Source: Bacteroidota bacterium
Lineage (GTDB): Bacteria > Bacteroidota > Bacteroidia > NS11-12g > UBA955
Direction: 5' to 3'
DNA: 55,270 nucleotides
NCBI GenBank assembly: GCA_018333525.1
Contig: JAGXTF010000078.1
Span: 1 to 55,270 of the forward strand
Shown: piece after piece, positions 26,774-38,700 of the stretch
Layout: every line of letters starts with the position of its first letter
How positions within the stretch are numbered: position 1 is the first letter of the stretch
Notes under the pieces: model-generated
The model's database searches: none
Told to the model about the DNA's origin: nothing
Seen by the model: only the letters and a program-made list of their open reading frames with translations
Program-made: the position numbers and the translations under genes

Positions 26774-27907
26774 ATGAAATATATTGTGATGTGTTTTTGT
26801 ATTGGGTTTACACTTCTAACAGCGAACGCAGGTTCTGTTATTATACAACCCAGATTTAATAATTCCTTTCGGTTTGCGGCAACCGATGTATGGAATATAG
26901 ATCTGCAAACGCAGATTGGGAAGGGTGTCAATGTATATTTAAATGCGGAGATAACTCAAGGTGGCAAAGGGATTGTATCTCTTAAAAGTTCCAATACACT
27001 AATAAATTCAGGTGTACAGAGTTTTACTTCTGTGAGTCTAAATACTTCTCAATTAATATATAAGTCACAGGCAATTGCAGATATTGAAAATTTAACAGGT
27101 ACATTTCCGGCAGGTAATTATCAAGTATGTTACACTATTCATTGCGTTACAGCCGATTGTGACGGCCTCGGCGCAGATGCGATATATAATGAAACATCGC
27201 AGTGTTTTGAATTCATTATAGAACCTCCTACACCATTGTTATTGGCATCGCCGGAAGACAAAGTTGAGTTGGAATGGCCGCGCCCCACATTTAACTGGAT
27301 TCCACCAATGCCTTTAAGTTCTGTGAATGGATTTAATTATCTGTATACATTAACAGAAAAACAAGAAGGTCAAACGTGCAATGATGCAATAATTCGCAAC
27401 AGGCCTTTATACAAACAGAGGGGAGTTGAAATACCGATGCTTCCATTCCCTCCGGAAATGAATGATCTGGATACCGGAAAGATCTATTGTTGGAAAGTGG
27501 AGGGTTTGGTAGATCAAATTCCAGTGGCGCAAAGCGAAGTATGGGAGTTTCATTTGAAAACTGATACAATTCCAGTTAAACATAGAATTATGCTCTGGCC
27601 ATCTCGTAGCATTAATAATACTTCTTATTTAATCGAGTTTGGGGATACACTGGTTTTTTCAATCACCGAAGAATTTGCCACAGAAAATTCTTCACTAGTC
27701 TGTAAAATAAGAGATTTGAATAACCATGAAAATGTTGACAGTGAATTGCCTTTACCGCTCCTTGATTATATCAGTTCAAAACACCATTATTTTATAATAG
27801 GAGAATCGAATGTTTATAAGGCGGGAAACACATATCAATTTATGCTCGTTTCCGCAACGGGTGATACTTGGTACATTAATTTAAAAGTAAAAAACGAAAA
27901 GAAATGA
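26774..27907 (+). CDS. Secreted Ig/FN3-like protein, first gene of the RHS operon
   Basis: A 377-residue secreted protein with a signal peptide (MKYIVMCFCIGFTLLTANAG). Residues about 20-155 are strand-rich and end in a segment (TGTFPAGNYQVCYTIHCV) with several cysteines. Residues about 160-270 look like a fibronectin/Ig-like fold (LASPEDKVELEWPRPTFNWIPP, GKIYCWKVEGLV). No membrane helix and no T9SS tail are visible. It overlaps the next gene by ATGA (4 bp). I do not recognise the family; it is probably an accessory or surface-scaffold protein for the giant proteins downstream. Confidence 0.65.
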   Translation: MKYIVMCFCIGFTLLTANAGSVIIQPRFNNSFRFAATDVWNIDLQTQIGKGVNVYLNAEITQGGKGIVSLKSSNTLINSGVQSFTSVSLNTSQLIYKSQAIADIENLTGTFPAGNYQVCYTIHCVTADCDGLGADAIYNETSQCFEFIIEPPTPLLLASPEDKVELEWPRPTFNWIPPMPLSSVNGFNYLYTLTEKQEGQTCNDAIIRNRPLYKQRGVEIPMLPFPPEMNDLDTGKIYCWKVEGLVDQIPVAQSEVWEFHLKTDTIPVKHRIMLWPSRSINNTSYLIEFGDTLVFSITEEFATENSSLVCKIRDLNNHENVDSELPLPLLDYISSKHHYFIIGESNVYKAGNTYQFMLVSATGDTWYINLKVKNEKK

Positions 27908-28518
27908 ATTGGAAAGTATTCTTTTTTTTGAATTCGGTAATTTGCATTGCAATTGCCTGCAACAACGGCGATATTCTGAAACCAGAAAAGATTGATACGT
28001 ATTTAAGTGAGACTTCTGAGGAAAGAACTATGAAAGTCAATTTCCAAGATTCCTGCATATACTCACTCGTTTATATTCCTACAGAAGTCGCTTTTCTTAA
28101 AGCGCATAATGGAAAAACATCTAAAACAGAATTGGATTCATTGCAAAAGCACCGCAACGATTATGTGAATTTTCAATTTAGAATAGAACCCACTGAAAAT
28201 TTCCATTTTCAGGCGAATCACTCGTTTGAAAATAGTTTAACCAGTGATGAGAAGCGTTCAAAATACATTGTTGAAGAGATGAAGAATGATTTTTTCATCA
28301 TTGCGGGGAAGGATACAATCAAGCCTGTTTTTTATCATTATGAAAAACAATTCGGATTAAAAAATGAAATCCTTATTCATCTCTCCTTTCCTGGGAATTT
28401 TAAAAAGTTTGACTCCAGCACTCTTTATTTTATTAACAGATTGATAAATAAAACAGAAATCGCTGGAATTCTAATTGACAAAGAAACTATTAATAAGCCC
28501 TTAAATATTGAATTATAA
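27904..28518 (+). CDS. Predicted lipoprotein of the RHS operon
   Basis: A 204-residue protein with a signal sequence and lipobox (VICIAIAC at about residues 12-19), so probably membrane-anchored. The mature part is charged and mixed strand/helix with no domain I recognise. It overlaps the gene before it by 4 bp and ends 3 bp before the 2218-aa gene, so it is part of the same tightly packed operon. A chaperone or anchor role is possible but unsupported. Confidence 0.65.
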   Translation: MNWKVFFFLNSVICIAIACNNGDILKPEKIDTYLSETSEERTMKVNFQDSCIYSLVYIPTEVAFLKAHNGKTSKTELDSLQKHRNDYVNFQFRIEPTENFHFQANHSFENSLTSDEKRSKYIVEEMKNDFFIIAGKDTIKPVFYHYEKQFGLKNEILIHLSFPGNFKKFDSSTLYFINRLINKTEIAGILIDKETINKPLNIEL

Positions 28519-28521
28519 GAT

Positions 28522-31500
28522 ATGATCATTCAAATATTGCATCGCAGGAAATTGAACCGAAAATTAGCTGCACTTATTTTATTGTCTATGATTTCGGAGT
28601 GCCTCTTTCCCTTTTATTCATATGGTTTAACATCAGGACCGAGTCAACCGGAGTATGAAAAATTTCAACCGGTTAATGCCAATGAAATGGTCGATCCATT
28701 TACTGGGGATTTAAAGTACAATGTTCCACTATTTGATATCGGCGGTTACCCTGTAAGCATTGTTTATAGCGGAAATATAGGCATTGAAGAAGAAGCAAGC
28801 TGGACAGGGCTGGGATGGAATTTGAATGTTGGAAATATAAACCGAATATCAAGGGGAATTCCTGACGATTTTAAGAATGAAGAAATAGTGCAAAAGGAGT
28901 ATCGAAAACCAAGAAAAATTTTCAAAGCACTTTTTCAAAAGGAACGTGATAAGGGAGTCGGAAAGATTACCAAAAAAACCGAACTATTACCCCTAAAGCA
29001 AAGTAAACTATTTAATCTTAATCATATTAATCAAGTTACAGAAACCGGCCTACTTGGTAAATTGAGTTGGGGTGTTGGGTTGGCATATGATAATTATAGG
29101 GGTGTTGGATTTATTGGTAAGGTAAATTATGAATTAAGTCGGCAACAAACAACCGAACAATGGCATAGATTTAAAACTGCGAATAGTACTTTAGCTGAGA
29201 CAAAGATTAAGGAATCAGCAAGCGAAGAGCAACTGTTCAAATTTGGAATGGATTACAGCAGTTTGGAGGGGACGAAGTTGCATGGTTCAGTCAATTTGTC
29301 AGCTGGAACTAAAAATAAACGTGGAAACTTCCTATTTAGACCAGAATTTGAGGCAAATTCCGTTAGCGGGTTGACCGATCTAGGTATTGTCACTGGCGTT
29401 GGTGTAAGCTACCATGGGGATAATGCATATGCGGGTTTGGGTTACAATTTGTCTTTGTTGAGATCAAATCCAATACAAGATTTTGCACCAAATTATTCTT
29501 CATTTTCAATGAATGTTGATGTTGAAATCAGTAAACCAAAATCTTTATGGGATAAAAGAAAATATTCAATTTTAGGGACAGTAAATATTTATACATTAAA
29601 AAGTAATGTAAACAAAAAGAATGCCTATGGCTATTTATATCAGAATGAAGTGTACAAACAGGACCAGAGAACCTCAATTATTACCGATTTCTCCAGAGAG
29701 GACAAGAATTTTGACGATTTGACTCCAGTTCTACCATGTTCTCAGTGGACTCCCGATGTGTTCATTATCAATGGACAGGGAACTGGTGGCACTTATATTC
29801 CTCAACATAAGATTATCTACCCAGGAAGTATGCCTTATCAGAATAATGTCAGCAATGCCTTCCTTGCTCAGGGTGAATTTGGCAAAGGCGTTGACATGGG
29901 TTTTGAAGTTGGGGTATCTCTTGGATATAATTTAATGAAAGAAGAAAGAATGTTCTGGGGTCCGCAAAATTTGGAAGAACTCGGAAAGATAAAAAATACC
30001 AATCCTGATAAAAATGTTCATTTATCAAAAAATGGCTTCAATAGTTTAATGATTTCAATGGCAGGGGAACATTCAAAACTTTTACCAAGTTTGGAAGACA
30101 ATGATCATTATGGCGAAAACCACTATTATATGAAGAATTTGGGTGGTTTTTATGGTAATTTAGAAAATATTCCGGCAGAACTTCAGAGAGTACTGTTAGT
30201 GAAACCTCATTTGAAGAGGGAGTTACTTTACCTGACTGTTTCAGCGACTGATGAAATTAAATGCAAGGACTGCCCAATAGTGAATATCAATTCTCCGCTT
30301 ACTTCTCCAAACAGGATACCACAGTCAGGAGCTTTCATAATGTTAACTGCAAATCAGGCAAAGGAATATGGCACCCATAAAAAAATTCAGAATTATACAC
30401 AAACTTACTATACTGGAGGTCCAGGATATTCAACTTATATCCCAGATATAACAACAGGAAATACAATGGGATTTGATGAAATAGACAGAATTGATGCAAT
30501 AAAAAAAGACCATCATATCAGTGAAGTCAGAATACAACAGCAAGGCGGGGGTCAGTATATTTACGGACTTCCTGTATATAACAAGGTACAGTATGAATAC
30601 AGGTTTAATATTGGTAAAGACATAACAGCAAGAAATTATTACAACGGCATTGTAAATAATCTACCCCAAAGTAGTTTTATCCCAATAGATTTTCCTGGCG
30701 ATAAAAAAGACAATGGCCAGGGAGTTGACGGTTACTTTTTTAAAAAGGAAATACCACCATATGCAACTAATTATTTGCTGACTGAGGTGTTGAGCTCTGA
30801 TTATGTGGACAATGATGCAATTGTTGGCCCATCTGAAGGAGATCTGGGTGGATATGTAAAATTTAATTACACTTACGCTGGGGATAAAACATGGAGGACC
30901 CCATTTGCCGATAAAACCGCCTTTTTCCAGAGAAACAACCAGTTTGACAATGATGATGATATTGCAATTTTCAATTATGGAGTAAAGGAATTGTGGTATT
31001 TGGAATCTATTGAAAGCAAGACCCACATTGCACTTTTCTTTACTGAGAAGAGACGGGATGATAATTCGCCTGAAAGTACTGGCGAAGAGCAATTAAACAG
31101 CAACACACAAAGCAGATTGTTGCGGAGGATAGAAATATATTCATTGATCGATTTTAGAAAAAATGGCACGAATGCTAAACCTGAAAAAATAATACACTTT
31201 GAATATTCATATGACTTATGTCCGGATGTCATAAATCATGAACCAGTAGGTATTCTAAATGAGCTTGATCATCCATTGAAGGGAATGACAAATACCTTAA
31301 ATGGGCAATCATATGATCGCGAAGAAGCACAGAAACATGGAAAATTAACTCTACACAAAATCTGGTTTACTTATGGTTCAACCCAATGGCAAACTGGTGG
31401 GACATATTTATTTGAATATGACATGAATAATAATCCTGCCTATAAAGCACGGGCTGTTGATATGTGGGGAACTTACATTGATCCTGAATATTATAAAATC

Positions 31501-34500
31501 AACGGAATTGCAGACGAAAATCAGCTTAATATTTTAGATTTTCCATATACCCCTCAGAACAAGTCCGATGCTGACAGATTTGCAAGTGCATACAAGCTCA
31601 AAAGGATTCATTTACCGAGCGGAGGAATAATAACCATTGATTATGAAGCAGATGATTACGCTTATGTTCAGGATCAAAAGGCAATGAAACTTTATCCAAT
31701 TGCAGCAGTTGGAAGTGATGCAGAACATTCTTCCAGAACAATTTTGCAGGATCATGACAATTTGCATAATGCTGATGGTTCTTTAAATCCATGGATATTT
31801 GTGAAGGTTCCAAATGCAACTAATGCAGAGGATTTAATTCCCGATCAAGATATTATTGGCTTTTCAGCCATGGTAAATTTAGATGGCAAAACCAAATATC
31901 AAACCATACAAGGTTACACCGAATATTCACCTGAAATGGGCCTTGAAGATCACAAAAAAGATATTGCAGATTATTCGGGAATTGGTATTGGATACAACGT
32001 ACTTGCATTCAGAATAATTCCGGTTCGATACAAACGGAAAGATATAAATCCTATAACCAAATTTGCCTGGCAATTTATGAGAGATCAAGCACCATACCTA
32101 TTAAATCCGGGAAGTGAAAAGAAGAACAGGGATCAGGGTAACACAGCTGAAAATATTATTGGATCTATTTTTGGATTTATTGATGGGGCTTCTAAAATTG
32201 CTCAGGGGGAAGCCGAATATTGTTTGAACAGAAGGTATGGTGTTTCTGTTGATTTAAATCGGTCATTTGTGCGATTAAATAACTATTCGGGATTTAAATA
32301 CGGAGGAGGATATAGGGTAAAACAAATTTCTATTTCAGATACTTGGGAAACTATGGCTTCCCCCGAGACATCAGCCTCCTATGTAACAGAATACGATTAT
32401 ACAACTAGCGAAAATGGGAACATTATCAGCAGCGGCGTAGCCACTATGGAGCCAACGATGAGCCGGGAAAATCCGCTTAAAAGACCAATCAGTTTACCTA
32501 CCCCATTTGCAACCAGAAAACTTCGAAAAGATTTATTAAAAGCTCTTGCTTCAGATCTATACAAAGAATACACACAATCACCAATCAAACCAAGCAACTC
32601 AGGATTTTTAAGAAGCAATACGTTGAGCTATGACGAAGGTCCAATAGGAGAAGCATACTTCCCTGTTCCTTCAGTAGGTTATTCAAAAGTTTCCATTAAA
32701 AACCTAAAACCATCAAACAGTAACATTACAAGACATGGCACTGGAAAAACTATTCTGGAGTTTTATACCTCCCGGGATTTCCCAACAATAACCAGCACCG
32801 AATCAATGGAAACTCAACATCTTAGGATTAATGAATTAAATCCGAATCTTGCCTTTGGGGGTGATCAGAACAATAATCAGCAAAGTTCAAGTGAAACGAA
32901 ATTCAATCTAAGTCTAGATATTTCCTATAGCAACGATTTGTACGGCGCATCACAGGGTTTTCTGGTTGAATTGAATGATATGAATGGTAAACCCAAATCG
33001 GTGAAAACTTATGGTGAAAATTTGGAGAATTATACATCTGCAACATATTACAGGTACCATGAAACAGTGGATCAGGAGGGAAGAAAAAAACTATCCAATT
33101 CTGTAACTGTAATCAATAGAGATGGCACTCATGAAGAAAAAGATCTTGCCGTTGATGTTGATTTTGCCATGGACTCAGAACGAATTAAATCTAGCAATAC
33201 AGAGTTGGGCTGTAATGTTGATTATGATCAAACTACATCTATTCCTGTATTGGCTGTTACTCCAAAATTAAATTACTCCAAAAGAGAAACACGTAAATTA
33301 ACTTTCACTAAAGTAATTACCAGACATGGAATATTAAAAGAAATTGAAGTCATTGAAAATGAAAACAAAATTACAACCCAAAATCTTGCTTATGATTCGG
33401 AAACTGGGTCGGTATTAATTTCTAGGGTACAAAACGAATTTAATGACTGGATTTATAATATAACCAAGCCAGCGTATTGGATTTATGCAGGTATGGATGC
33501 TGCATGGAAAAACATTGATATGTTTGTGGAATTGGAATTTGCCAGCGATGGGAAGGCAAGGGATTATTCTGACCTTTTGGTTTCTGGTGATGAATTAATA
33601 GACAATACCACATTTCAGAAATATTGGATTTTACATGATGGAATAGTTACGGTTAATGGGTCTCAAATACATCAGGTGAATGCCATCGACAAGGATGGAA
33701 ATTTAATAACCGGCACAACTAAAACATTCCGACTGATCCGCAGTGGTCACCGCGAACTGGTATCTGCCCCGGCGGAAGAAGTTTCCTTACTGAGAAATCC
33801 ACTTGATCTTGCAAATGTATATACTGCAATTCCAAACGTTGTTATCGGTGCAAAGGCTTATGAATTTTATGATAAAACGCAGTTATATTTTCAGACTCAC
33901 AAATGCTTGTGGGTGAAATGTTCAAGTCCTGAAACCAATACTGTTGACATCAGCTTTGCTACCGAACCACAGCAAGGATTTTCGGCATATTGTTTTGATG
34001 ATTTAGGATTACCTGACTACCAGGTTGGGAGTACTGTTAATCCTTATTATATCGGAATTCGCGGAGTTTGGAGACCAAGCAGAGAATGGAATTACTATGA
34101 TCGTACAAATACAAATTCAATGCGAAATGAAGATGAAGAAGTGAAAAATAATGCTAATACCACTAATATAAGATACGATGGTTCAATAAAAGAATTTATT
34201 CCTTTTTGGAAATATGAAAATAATGTATGGGATTTCTCCAACCATGGCGAAAGATGGATCTCCAATGAAAATATTACAGTTTCAGATAATCTTGGAAATG
34301 TACTTGAAAGTAATAATCCTTTAAATGTAAAATCATCCGCTTTATTTGGATATAACAAAATGCTTGCAACTACAGTCACTGCAAATGCCCCATACAATGA
34401 GGTACTTTTTGATGGATTTGAAGATTATCAGGAAAATGATTTACCCTGGCTTATTTGTAATAATGAATTGATGCAGGTGGTTTCAGACCCGATAAGCGGA

Positions 34501-35178
34501 TATGATAAAGAATTACTATCATACAGGCACTGGCCTGTTTGGAGAGCTCTGGTGAATAAATCGGCGAGTGTGACCCGCTCTGTTTCTCATTCTGGCTGGA
34601 ACAGTTTAAAGATCAAACAGGGAACAATAAAAATTGTGTTGGACGAAAATGCATCAGGAATTCAGACGAATAGTTTTTGGCAGCCTTATAAATTAACACA
34701 GAATGATTTTATTCCAAATTTTATGCCTTCTGCTAAAAAATACATGATTTCATTTTGGTATAAAGAGGATCTCAGCGGATTGTTTCAATTTGATTTGCTA
34801 GATGGCATTGGAGTTGTAATTCCTAAAACTGCAACATCAGAAAATGGTAGAACTATTGATGGGTGGAAGAAAGCTGAATATTACTTTACAGTTGAAGCGG
34901 GTAAGGAAAAATTGACTTTTCAATTCACCAATAATGCTATTCCTCCTAATCATTTAAAATTGGTATATGTAGATGATTTAAGGGTAATGCCGATTGATGC
35001 AAATATGAAAAACTTTATTTATGACCGCATAAATTTTCGTTTAATGGCAACACTGGATGAAAATAATTATGCCACATTTTATGAATACAATGATGATGGC
35101 AGCCTTGTTAGAACCAAAGTGGAAACCGAAAGGGGTATTATGACAGTTTCTGAGTCCAGATCCAATATAAGGAAATAA
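28522..35178 (+). CDS. Giant SpvB-like/YD-type secreted protein
   Basis: A 2218-residue protein beginning with a signal sequence (about 14-35). Residues about 38-115 (GPSQPEYEKFQPVNANEMVD, LFDIGGYPVSIVYSGN, ASWTGLGWNLNVGNINRISR) are the SpvB/TcaB-like N-terminal region found in many Bacteroidota proteins next to RHS genes. The long middle is strand-rich; residues about 1950-2170 resemble a carbohydrate-binding-like jelly roll (FDGFEDYQEND, YMISFWYKED, GWKKAEYYFTVE). A final YD motif (ATFYEYNDDGSLVRTKVET) closes the protein. No toxin tip, T9SS tail or membrane anchor is seen. By analogy with TcB/TcC shells it could form a hollow partner for the RHS protein; this is inference. Confidence 0.8.
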   Translation: MIIQILHRRKLNRKLAALILLSMISECLFPFYSYGLTSGPSQPEYEKFQPVNANEMVDPFTGDLKYNVPLFDIGGYPVSIVYSGNIGIEEEASWTGLGWNLNVGNINRISRGIPDDFKNEEIVQKEYRKPRKIFKALFQKERDKGVGKITKKTELLPLKQSKLFNLNHINQVTETGLLGKLSWGVGLAYDNYRGVGFIGKVNYELSRQQTTEQWHRFKTANSTLAETKIKESASEEQLFKFGMDYSSLEGTKLHGSVNLSAGTKNKRGNFLFRPEFEANSVSGLTDLGIVTGVGVSYHGDNAYAGLGYNLSLLRSNPIQDFAPNYSSFSMNVDVEISKPKSLWDKRKYSILGTVNIYTLKSNVNKKNAYGYLYQNEVYKQDQRTSIITDFSREDKNFDDLTPVLPCSQWTPDVFIINGQGTGGTYIPQHKIIYPGSMPYQNNVSNAFLAQGEFGKGVDMGFEVGVSLGYNLMKEERMFWGPQNLEELGKIKNTNPDKNVHLSKNGFNSLMISMAGEHSKLLPSLEDNDHYGENHYYMKNLGGFYGNLENIPAELQRVLLVKPHLKRELLYLTVSATDEIKCKDCPIVNINSPLTSPNRIPQSGAFIMLTANQAKEYGTHKKIQNYTQTYYTGGPGYSTYIPDITTGNTMGFDEIDRIDAIKKDHHISEVRIQQQGGGQYIYGLPVYNKVQYEYRFNIGKDITARNYYNGIVNNLPQSSFIPIDFPGDKKDNGQGVDGYFFKKEIPPYATNYLLTEVLSSDYVDNDAIVGPSEGDLGGYVKFNYTYAGDKTWRTPFADKTAFFQRNNQFDNDDDIAIFNYGVKELWYLESIESKTHIALFFTEKRRDDNSPESTGEEQLNSNTQSRLLRRIEIYSLIDFRKNGTNAKPEKIIHFEYSYDLCPDVINHEPVGILNELDHPLKGMTNTLNGQSYDREEAQKHGKLTLHKIWFTYGSTQWQTGGTYLFEYDMNNNPAYKARAVDMWGTYIDPEYYKINGIADENQLNILDFPYTPQNKSDADRFASAYKLKRIHLPSGGIITIDYEADDYAYVQDQKAMKLYPIAAVGSDAEHSSRTILQDHDNLHNADGSLNPWIFVKVPNATNAEDLIPDQDIIGFSAMVNLDGKTKYQTIQGYTEYSPEMGLEDHKKDIADYSGIGIGYNVLAFRIIPVRYKRKDINPITKFAWQFMRDQAPYLLNPGSEKKNRDQGNTAENIIGSIFGFIDGASKIAQGEAEYCLNRRYGVSVDLNRSFVRLNNYSGFKYGGGYRVKQISISDTWETMASPETSASYVTEYDYTTSENGNIISSGVATMEPTMSRENPLKRPISLPTPFATRKLRKDLLKALASDLYKEYTQSPIKPSNSGFLRSNTLSYDEGPIGEAYFPVPSVGYSKVSIKNLKPSNSNITRHGTGKTILEFYTSRDFPTITSTESMETQHLRINELNPNLAFGGDQNNNQQSSSETKFNLSLDISYSNDLYGASQGFLVELNDMNGKPKSVKTYGENLENYTSATYYRYHETVDQEGRKKLSNSVTVINRDGTHEEKDLAVDVDFAMDSERIKSSNTELGCNVDYDQTTSIPVLAVTPKLNYSKRETRKLTFTKVITRHGILKEIEVIENENKITTQNLAYDSETGSVLISRVQNEFNDWIYNITKPAYWIYAGMDAAWKNIDMFVELEFASDGKARDYSDLLVSGDELIDNTTFQKYWILHDGIVTVNGSQIHQVNAIDKDGNLITGTTKTFRLIRSGHRELVSAPAEEVSLLRNPLDLANVYTAIPNVVIGAKAYEFYDKTQLYFQTHKCLWVKCSSPETNTVDISFATEPQQGFSAYCFDDLGLPDYQVGSTVNPYYIGIRGVWRPSREWNYYDRTNTNSMRNEDEEVKNNANTTNIRYDGSIKEFIPFWKYENNVWDFSNHGERWISNENITVSDNLGNVLESNNPLNVKSSALFGYNKMLATTVTANAPYNEVLFDGFEDYQENDLPWLICNNELMQVVSDPISGYDKELLSYRHWPVWRALVNKSASVTRSVSHSGWNSLKIKQGTIKIVLDENASGIQTNSFWQPYKLTQNDFIPNFMPSAKKYMISFWYKEDLSGLFQFDLLDGIGVVIPKTATSENGRTIDGWKKAEYYFTVEAGKEKLTFQFTNNAIPPNHLKLVYVDDLRVMPIDANMKNFIYDRINFRLMATLDENNYATFYEYNDDGSLVRTKVETERGIMTVSESRSNIRK

Positions 35179-35771
35179 TGACTAGATTCATATTTATCTG
35201 TGCAATAATGTCAATTGTCAATTTTATTCATTGCCAAATTATGAGCGATTCATCTCATCAATTCCTGCAGAAAGAAATGTTATGGCATATCCGAGAGGTA
35301 AGCAAAACTTCTAGTGATGAAATTTACCAGATACAAGCCCAGCAGTCTTTAAACGGCTATTATGAGAGTTTGACCGGGAAATGGATGAAATTCCACAATG
35401 ATTCAGTATCAATTTTCTGTGACCTCGAGGAAACGGTCATGTTTATTACTTTCGAAGAAGGTGGAGATAAGGTAGGATTTACACAAATAATAATTCCGGA
35501 CAGCATATATTTTGGTTTGGAAAAATATGAATCTGATAGCTCAAACTTGAATCAGAATGGTAATGATTGCCTTTTTTATTATGCAGATCCCTTATACACC
35601 ATTGACGGAAATATCCGTACCGGAAATTGGAGGCAATATTGTTTGAAGGAAATTAAATACCTACCCCAAGGATCTGAAAAAAAGCTCACTGATTTTTTTG
35701 TAATGGAAAACGGAAAGATAATTTTAAATAATGAATTTAATTCTTATCAACTCATCATTCAAAGGTTTTAA
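35178..35771 (+). CDS. Small secreted protein between the two giants
   Basis: A 197-residue protein with a signal sequence (FIFICAIMSIVNFIHCQ) and no recognised domain; a possible cysteine sits at the cleavage region, so it could be lipid-modified. Start and stop overlap with the 2218-aa gene as TAATG; the large RHS gene starts 5 bp after its stop. Its position suggests an accessory to the giant proteins. Confidence 0.65.
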   Translation: MTRFIFICAIMSIVNFIHCQIMSDSSHQFLQKEMLWHIREVSKTSSDEIYQIQAQQSLNGYYESLTGKWMKFHNDSVSIFCDLEETVMFITFEEGGDKVGFTQIIIPDSIYFGLEKYESDSSNLNQNGNDCLFYYADPLYTIDGNIRTGNWRQYCLKEIKYLPQGSEKKLTDFFVMENGKIILNNEFNSYQLIIQRF

Positions 35772-35775
35772 TAAA

Positions 35776-38700
35776 ATGAAAAAATTGTATCAAAAAATTG
35801 CGTTCTTACTTTTAATAATTAATTTTTCAATTCCTTTGCATGCGCTTGAATATACATATATAACAAGCAATAATGCAACAGTTGGGACTGCCCTGACAAC
35901 GCAAGATGCAATGTATCCAAGCTACGGAAGTTCCGGTTGGATAAATGATTTCAAAAATCTAAAAATCCGCAACAGAATTTCAGTAAAATGGGATCGGGAC
36001 AATACACCATTTATTCCATTATATGCAGGTCAGATTTCTGTAGATCTCAATATTGAATATGAAGATTTGAGCGGATCCAGTAAGGTACACCATGGTCCGT
36101 TTACCATCACTTTATTACTGAGTAATGATACCTCAAGATTTGCAATTGATAAGGATTTAAGCAGCAAATTATTCTATGGGGCCGTATGGGTAAAAGTAAC
36201 AATAATTAATATAAAGGATGCAGGAGGAAATCCAATTGTTCCTGGAACTCCACCTGCATCGGGAAATTCCAATCAGATCCCCAAAATGCTTATTGAAAAT
36301 GTTATGGAGGTAAATCGGATTTATTCCCAATCCACAGCTACCCTTGTTACTAGCTCCCCTTCACCACATTATTTAAATGAATATGTGAGTGTCCAGCTTA
36401 CCGATCCCAACGCATCTGCATGGTTTGATAATATTACAATCGGATGGCCCCAGATGGACAAAGCAGAAGGTTATGAAATAGAATACCTATTTGTTCCCGA
36501 AGGCAGCAAAGTAGCAGGATATTCTAATTTTAATACAATTGCTTTTAATGCCTTTAATGCCTATTCCTATAGTTTTCGGTTTAACGCCACTAGAATAAGA
36601 GTGAGTGAGGTGAATGAATTAAAAATTCCAAACATTTATACGAACGGCTATTTACTTGTGAGAATGCGATTGATAGGTAAGGATTTTACAGACCCCACTC
36701 AAGAAATTTATTCTGGCTGGACTTTACCTGAATCGGGAACATTTGATCTTACTTTACCACCTGCCACCCTACCCTTTGGCAATGGTAATCTGGAAATACC
36801 TTTTTTTCAGGAGGATATTAATTGGAGCGTTTCTACAACTTTTGCTGAGGAAGGAAAACACAAATCTCAGGTAACTTATTACGATGGAACATTAAGGCCT
36901 CGACAAGCTGTTGTAAAAAATAATACATTAAATTATTGTATTGTTTCACAAAGTATATTTGATCATGCAGGCAGAGAATCAGTAAGTATTCCTCCAGCAC
37001 CAACGGGTGATAATCAAGGCTATTCATTTAGGCCTGAATTCAACAAGAGTTCTATATCAGGAAATACTTTTGGGTATACGGATTTTGATGAAAACAGTCT
37101 GGTAACCGGATATGAAAAAGAGATAACTGTTTTACCTTTAGATCAAAGCAAAGGAACGGCGGCATATTATGGTTCGGGTAATGCAACTATAATTAATGAT
37201 ATTGCTGGTTTAAATCCCCTAACATTTTCTGCATTTGAACAGGTCATGCATGGATATGTTCCAAATGCAAACGGATATGTATTTGCCCAAACCGAATACA
37301 TGAATGATGGTACAGGCAGAGTAAGAAGGCAAGCTTCGCCAGGTGCTGAACACCAATTAAGTGCTATGGACAATTCAGGAAATTTTAAAGGCAGGCATGA
37401 AATTTCCTATGGTTATGAAACTCCAACGCAATTTGAGTTGGATATGCTTTTTGGGAATGAGGTTGGATATGCAACACATTATAAAAAAGTAACCACTAAA
37501 GACCCAAATGGTCAAAACACAGTTTCATATTATGATTTAAAGGGTAGGATAATCGCAACTGCACTTGAAGGTGATGCGACAAATTCAGGCTCTATGCTAG
37601 GATTACCGAGTAATGGTCATCAAGTTACAAGTGCAGAAATAATTTCTAATCAAACCGAGGATTATTCTCGTGGTAAAAGGGTGGCCTGGAAAAGTTTTTA
37701 TATTTCTCAACCCACCCTTGTAAATATTTCTTATGAACTAACCCCTGAAAAATTTACGCTGACCGAGTGCCCTGATTTATGTTTTGATTGTAAATACAAC
37801 ATGCAGATCAGCCTTAAAGATGCAAACAACAAAGAATGGTTTCCCAACCCCAATTGGATTTCTGTAGGTTCACCAGAAAACGAATTAAATTCAATTTGTG
37901 AAGAAAATACATATACATTTACCTTGAGTCCGAATCCTGTGCAAATTAATTTGCCTGCAGGACAATATACACTATACAAAAACCTTGAAGTTGATCTAAA
38001 TATTTTAGCACAATACAAGGAAATGCTCGCCAATGATCCGAATTGTCTGAAAACACTTGAAGATCATATGACAGGTACAGTTGAAGCGGTTTGCGAAGAT
38101 TGTGAAATTGGCTGTGATAATTGTAATGAAGCGTTAGCAGAGATTGCTGCACAAATAGCAACAACCGCTGATTATTGCGAGAACAATCAGATTGATCCCC
38201 TTGGTTATGAACCGTTAAAAGAATTAAAAAGACAAGAAGCTGAATTACAGGAAAAATGTAATGGGCTTTGCCAGCCCAAAACCCCATGCCAGGCATTGTA
38301 TGAGATGATACTTAACGATGTATCACCAGAAGGTCAATATTCAAAAACTGTCGCATTTGATGCTAATGGGGCACCCATAAATGGAGCAGTGAGTAATTCA
38401 CTTTTGAATGATCAAAATGGGAAAAAATGTAGCGCTGCAAAATGGGATGCTAATAATAATGTTCTGTGGTCTTTTACTGATGTTGATATTAATTGGAGAA
38501 ATCCCATTGATCATGGTGATATAAGTTCGACCACGTGTAGAAATTATAAAAATGAAGATGGAAGTATAAGCCTGATTATGGCTATTAATGGGATGCCGGA
38601 AATAAAAACCGGCGCAAGTTATGTGACAATTACAGGTGATCCAAACCAATACATAAAACCACAGGATCTGAAATATGTGGAAGATTTTATCCGCAACTGG

